Assembly (NCBI GenBank): GCA_964035575.1
Contig: OZ037871.1
Coordinates: forward strand, 682,001-746,000
Length of the DNA: 64,000 nucleotides
Direction of reading: 5' to 3'
Source of the DNA: Rhynchopus sp. YZ270_cl-10
Lineage: Eukaryota > Euglenozoa > Diplonemea > Diplonemida > Diplonemidae
Shown here piece after piece: positions 59,302-64,000 of this stretch (positions are counted from its first letter, which is position 1; each line of letters starts with the position of its first letter). The notes below the pieces were generated by a model, which was not told the DNA's origin, searched no databases, and worked only from the letters and a program-made list of their open reading frames with translations. The position numbers and the translations under genes were made by a program.

Positions 59302-59870
59302 GAAAATCGAAAAAGTGAAAAAAAGGTCTCTAATCACCCCAAAACCGGGTTTTTTGGGCTCATGCGTCATTTTTATGGGGCTGTGGGGTGGATTTCATCA
59401 TCAGAAGACATAGAAACACGTTTTTTATTTGAACTTGAAGGTTACTCTTCCTCCTGGTGATCAGACATTACATCCAGTAAGGACAGAGAAAGGAATAAGA
59501 AAAAAGAAAAAAAAAAACTTTTGTATTTTGTGTATTCCCGAAACAAAAAACTGAAGTAGAAGGTACCAAATGTTCACACGAACATCGGTTTCACGATATT
59601 CACCCACCATTTAAAGGGAAATCACTGAAGATGTCCACCCTTTTGAATACAACTGTATGATTCTTAGGACTGAAACAGGGTTAATATCAGAAACCAATCT
59701 ACTGAAGTTTCAACTTGTGCACGAAGCATTTTACTTTTCTTTTCTACGTTTTGCAAAACACACAACATAAAAAGAAAGATGGGACCATTTTTGTTGATCC
59801 CTCACCATATACTATCAATTTATTGATTGCATATGATGAAAATACTATTTGAACTTGAAAAAAAGCCCAA
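59302..59870. other. Interior of element E between F and D
   Basis: AT-rich, with TTATTTGAACTTGAA repeated (59429, 59847). No gene. Confidence 0.4.
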
Positions 59871-62800
59871 CACCGTGCGCTGGTCAGAGGTCTGACCAGG
59901 TAATACCTGGTCAGATTTATGACCAGGTGTACCTGGTCAGATGACCAGGTACCTGGTCACATTTACCCAGGTAAGTACCCAGGCGCCCAGGTGACCAGGT
60001 ACCCAGGTACCCAGGTACCCAGGTACCCAGGTACCCAGGTACCCAGGTCCAGGTCCAGGAACAGGTACCCAGGAACAAGAAAAAAGTCGTGAAAGAGCAA
60101 CCACAGCTCCACATGACAAACACAAAAGTGTCCAGTCACGTGGGGCATTCATGCACTGAGGAGATAATGATCCAACAATTTACAAGAAAGATTACTTAAC
60201 CTACTGCTGGAAATTGCCAGGTCGTAGTAACACACAAAGTGTGCCTCCGTTCGGGAAGACCGGATATTCTAGAGACCAAAAAGGCCTCAAGAATATCTTC
60301 CGGTAGTCAAGGTAGAACCGAGTGAACGGCCCAAGACCCCCGTGGAGAAGTTAAATGTTGTAATGCTATCAGGTAGAAACTGCGAACACTGTCTTACCCT
60401 CCTCAATGCATGGTGGTTGATGTCTTCCACAACAAATTTCCTGTACCCAGGTACCCAGGTTCCCAGACCCACGCAGTACCACGTCGCAGTACTACGCAAA
60501 ATTTACCACCAGACCCTGTCTTCGTGCACCTGAAGTACAACGCCGCAGACAGGCCAAACATGCGTTGGACTCAGAGGAATGCCCGCTGTGCAGGTATCAT
60601 GAGAACCAACTCCCAGCAACAAGGGGCGCCTTTTGGCGGGCGTTGTTGAGGGTGTTTGGGGTGCAAAGTTTTCCACAATTTTGATGCGCGGGTACAGAAG
60701 TGTTGTCTTGTTCTTTCATCTCTAGGAATGTAAATGTCAATCGCGTTTAACTACCACGAGGGCTTGTTCAGTGAACTCACAAGGGGTCGAAGGGGGTTGG
60801 TTATCCCATATCTATCAAAGGTTGTGTCGACCAGGCGAAACCACTATGTTACGCTGTACGTTGTTAAATCCGAAGAAATAACACTTTAGCAGCCGCAGGA
60901 AGTTTGCTAAAAAGAGTGCCTCACGCTACACAAACCACCACCCGCGATTGACTTAGATGTTATAACAAAGAGAATTCAGAACAAAACAACACCCTGCCCC
61001 ATACACACTAAATTGTCATGCTTCAAGAGCATGCCTGGGCCAAAATTACTGTTGACAAAAAAGGCAACAAGACCACCCACAAGGAGTGTGAAATGTGCAC
61101 TGGTTTTCTGGGGGAACGCAATATTTTCTTGTGTCTAGTCCTCCGCAAGCAGAGGACAGACTTTCCGGAAGGTTTCCAAAGGTCGAATTTCTTGCACTAG
61201 CTATGCTCCCTGGGTTAAATGGCAATAGCAGTGACTGACAAAATATTCCCACCCCCCAGGTCTTCGTCCACAAACCCAGAATAGATTGATGTGGGTGAAG
61301 CCTTTCGGATTTTTGAGTTGTTGATAGAATGTCGAAGAGCGGCGAAACTTCTCATCGCAATCACGGATGCAGTTCAGATTTCACGATCCTGTGATGAGTG
61401 TAAATGTGGGGTGTGATTAAGTTATGGTGTATAAACGCAGTACTGTAAAATCGTTTAATTTGTCACCTACAATTCTTCCGTCCCTAATACAGAAAGTATC
61501 ACTCAAGGCTGTACTTTAAAAAGTAGACACAAAAAATCGCCCGACGTAATGTGAGGGGGTGACAAAATTCATTTATGACTGATATTTCAACTCGGTTAAT
61601 TAGGGTGTGACAAATTAAACGATTTTACAGTATTAAAGATGAGGTTAATGAAGAAAGTGGTAATAACTATGCATTGCCGTGAAATAAGGTAGCCTTTTTT
61701 TCACGCCACAGCGGATTTCCTGCTGCACTAATGGTTCCCAAGCGAAGCGAGGGGACCATGTATAAGTATTTACCGAGCGAAGCGAGGTGAATATTATGTG
61801 CAGCAGGTGACGAGCACGCCTGCAGAAGTTAAAAAACGGCTGCCTTATGACAAGCAATATGTAAGTTTATTCCGATTACACAAAGTAGGGGTAGTCTGCA
61901 AGCACCAGCCAAAAAAGAGTGAGATCGGTGATCAGGGAAAACAAACACCACCACACAACAACTTGACAACCACTAAAGGAATGAATCTACACTAGTGCCT
62001 GACAGTTAAACATATTTACATACCTTGTCTTCATCGTAACCTGCGCCTTCGCTGCTGTCAAGGTGCCTTCTCTGGGTACAGTGCCCAGTGTCCAGTACAG
62101 AAAAAAAAATTCGTCTAAAAAATCGAGTACGCAAAACCACATTTTAGACATTTTAGACCCCTACAGAGGCTCAAAAGTGCCAAATTTTGCTTTTATGTCC
62201 TCAAATCGTAAAAATTAGCTACTACAGTACACGGGGTATGACCGTATTTTGGCTGAAATTTTGACTTGAAAATTTTTTTCAACATTTGCCCAATCTGAGG
62301 TTTTCTTTGGATTTTTTGGGCCATTTTATGACCTACCACGGCCAGTTTTGGGCAAAAAAGTTATTTTTTCTTTGGTCAAAAATCGCCTTGTCTAACCACT
62401 GTTTCGTGTAGGATTGTTCAAATACGTGTATTTGGTGAAACCCCAGATGGTCAAAACACCCGAATTTTGCGTTCTTTTGCATTTTTCGGTGCCCCAAGAC
62501 CCAACCCAGAGGCCAAATTTTTCCCGAAAAAAAAATTTTTTTTTTTGAGATTTTTCGATTTTTTGCTAAGGTGATGCCCATACAAAATGTACAGGGTGCA
62601 CACAAATAGCCGTGGAATAAATTCTAGATGCTCTAAACTGCTCGTAAGTGCCTTTATTTGCACTTTTAGCCCAGTTTTGAGGTCATATGGACCCACCAAG
62701 GGCATTTTTGTGTTGTCAAAAAAAAAAAAAAAACCTGGTCACAGTGGCCAAATACCTGGTCACTGACCAGGTATACCTGGTCATGACCAGGTATACCTGG

Positions 62801-62874
62801 TCAATCTGACCAGGTCAAAACCTGGTCATATTACCTGGTCAACTGACCAGGTATCCTCTGACCAGCGCACGGTG
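59871..62874. mobile_element. RepB element D, CACCGTGCGCTGGTCAGAGG ends
   Basis: The 20-bp inverted ends are flanked by AA (possible 2-bp TSD). Subterminal zones consist of ACCTGGTCA/TGACCAGGT units on both sides, then a CCAGGTAC array (59994-60050). The RepB core follows, nearly identical to that of element C but without the insertions at 30424 and 31231. Short frames (for example 61018-61200, THKECEMCTGFLGERN) are shared with C and A and probably belong to a dead transposase. Its Cys-x2-Cys...LC is only faintly like a piggyBac tail. Confidence 0.7.
61443..61630. mobile_element. TA-flanked MITE, CTGTAAAATCGT ends, copy 2
   Basis: 188 bp between TA dinucleotides, with ends as in 31634-31878. 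It lies at the same place in the RepB core, so the insertion predates the split of C and D, but copy A lacks it. Confidence 0.75.
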
Positions 62875-62901
62875 AATGTTACCCCCATTTGATAGCCCCT
62901 A

Positions 62902-63839
62902 TGGGGGGGGGGGAGGGTTTCATGAATGGAGGGAAGGATACCAGAGCTCCTTAGTCTTGGATAATGGTTTGTATTGGGTATTTTTTTTTTCTTCCAATCT
63001 TCACAAACTCATTCTCATGTTGGAACACTACATTGTGCCAAACATTTCGATGGTGTAGAGAGAAAATTACATTATCCCCGACACCCTTTGCAAAACCGTT
63101 CAGCTGATGCTGTGCGATAACGATGATCGAGGTGACTACGTGCTCGAGAGATTTCGGTTCATCTACATGGTGAAAATACTCCATCTTTCGATTCAAAATG
63201 ATGTCATCAACATTTTTATCAGAGTGCATTACAACAAACTTCAGATGCAATTTAGGGTCCCCCCATAAGGGCAGTGATCTAAAATACGCACTGCTACGTA
63301 TTAATACGTAATGCGTGGGGGTAAGCCACGTATTACATATTGTTACATATTTACGTATTAAAACGATATTTTGCCACGTATTTTAGAAGGTGACTAAGCA
63401 CGAGAGTCTTAGGATCATCTTATAAACTTTTCTTTAGATCACTACCATTAGGGGACATATTTAAACGCAGGCTGAAACCATTGGAATGTCTCTCGAGAGG
63501 TAGGTGGGTTTTTCTCAAAGGGTGGTGGGGTGACGATGCATTTGCTATGTGATGTGTCGCGGGGATTGGGGTAGGGGAGGTGTTTAACAAGGTCTCGTCT
63601 CGATGCTCACGGGGAGTTCGTTTTCTGTCTCCCAACGATTTCTCAAAAAAAAGGCAAAAAGAAATAGTGGAGCTCCTCGGGTGTCTACACTAATACAAAG
63701 TTTTCAAAGAAATAAAAGAATAGTAAAAAAAAGCGTATCGTCGTTTCTGTAGGGAAGGAACAACAAGAAGGTATCGGGTCTCATTTTTCCTTCGAGGAGT
63801 GGGTGGGGGTGAATAACGGAATTCGTTGTAGTCATGTGC
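62902..63839. other. Intergenic stretch
   Basis: A 99-codon minus-strand frame (62951-63250) looks partly protein-like but crosses a type i hairpin copy (63126-63162) and has no recognised domain. ACGTATTA repeats lie at 63290-63385, then a good type i module at 63384-63435. No confident gene. Confidence 0.45.
63384..63435 (+). ncRNA. Hairpin module, type i
   Basis: AAGGTGACTAAGC, loop ACGAGAG, CTTAGGATCATCTT. Outer and inner stems pair throughout with one G-U. ATAAACTTTTCTTTAG follows. The most complete type i copy. Confidence 0.45.
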
Positions 63840-63915
63840 AAGTGCTGTGATGATCATCCATTTCATACTGTCCTCCGATGCTGACAACTTTATGTGGTTT
63901 AATTTCTGAGCGTCT
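63840..63915 (+). ncRNA. C/D-box snoRNA candidate A, copy 3
   Basis: Box C GTGATGA (63847) and box D CTGA (63906). Body as at 48904 and 49470. The upstream TGCAAGTGCT matches copy 1 and the downstream GCGTCTTCC matches copy 2. Confidence 0.65.
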
Positions 63916-63932
63916 TCCCCTCCACATGCTCT

Positions 63933-64000
63933 CTGTGTGTATGATGATTATCCATTCTCATAGCGTTCCGATGGCGACAAAGACTTGTGGTTTAATTCTG
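63933..64000 (+). ncRNA. C/D-box snoRNA candidate B, copy 3 (cut by window end)
   Basis: Box C ATGATGA near 63941. The window ends within box D (CTG). It follows A at the same spacing as in the other clusters. Confidence 0.6.

Larger units (their letters stand above)
57870..62901. mobile_element. Element E, TAGGGGCTATCAAATG ends, with nested elements
   Basis: TAGGGGCTATCAAATG (57870-57885) and its complement (62886-62901) bound the block. G-runs of ten or more lie outside both ends and may be the TSD. Inside lie F (58065-59301) and D (59871-62874). D sits only about 10 bp from the right terminal repeat. Without D, E is about 2 kb. Confidence 0.6.

Noticed and set aside
61018-61200. piggyBac transposase identity for the RepB core
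   Set aside because: Only a loose Cys-x2-Cys...LC pattern is seen. No DDE motif could be read, and the CACNGTG ends with 2-bp duplication do not fit piggyBac TTAA sites.
62951-63250. 99-codon minus-strand frame
   Set aside because: Somewhat protein-like but overlaps a type i hairpin copy on the other strand. No family recognised and no second line of support.
1-64000. LTR retroelements, virus-like elements or LINEs
   Set aside because: No reverse transcriptase, integrase, capsid or LTR pairs could be seen. All large repeats have inverted ends of DNA transposons.

Overview
The window looks like nuclear DNA of a free-living protist, most likely a euglenozoan (a diplonemid or a relative). This is an inference from several signs. 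All nine convincing protein genes lie on the + strand. Eight of them are uninterrupted reading frames, and most are preceded by a pyrimidine-rich tract ending in AG, as expected for spliced-leader acceptors in polycistronic units. Small-RNA genes form repeated clusters of C/D-box RNAs next to single-hairpin RNAs with a 3' AGA box, an arrangement known from Euglena and trypanosomes. The best-preserved gene is a receptor-type adenylate cyclase of the trypanosome kind. Coding DNA is GC-rich, while the DNA between genes is AT-rich and full of homopolymers.

Layout. 1-16 kb is gene-poor: a transposon core (2089-3714), hAT-type elements (6077-7273, 9498-10370, 11856-14876) and clusters of small hairpins. 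16.5-20 kb holds the adenylate cyclase. 20-26 kb holds small repeats and RNA-like hairpins. A SEC14/CRAL-TRIO lipid-transfer protein lies at 26.4 kb. 29-33.7 kb is a nested transposon stack. 35.5-41.7 kb is the densest gene block: a split 85-residue membrane protein, a dual-specificity phosphatase, a cyclase-like receptor without a usable active site, and the ribonucleotide reductase small subunit. 43.7-48.1 kb is a second nested stack. 48.9-53 kb holds small nucleolar RNAs around a beta-propeller membrane protein, followed by a seven-helix membrane protein. 54.2-55.4 kb is another hAT element, a TTTAGGC array lies at 56.6 kb, an unknown protein at 57 kb, and a third nested stack spans 57.9-62.9 kb. 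The window ends in another copy of the snoRNA pair.

How it may work together. The cyclase and its inactive paralogue could pair as a cAMP receptor system, since class III cyclases act as dimers. The other genes are unrelated in function, as is usual in euglenozoan gene arrays. The most unusual feature is a module on the transcribed strand: a short hairpin whose loop resembles ACGAGAGG, then TTTCAACTTCTC-like sequence, a pyrimidine tract and often CAG. About thirty degenerate copies occur between genes, some directly ahead of genes. The stem sequences differ but stay paired. It may be a structured splice-acceptor element or a dispersed small-RNA/retroposon family.

All alignments, repeat boundaries and target-site duplications (TSDs) were read by eye. 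I saw no LTR element, reverse transcriptase, virus-like gene, rRNA or CRISPR array, and I recognised no tRNA.
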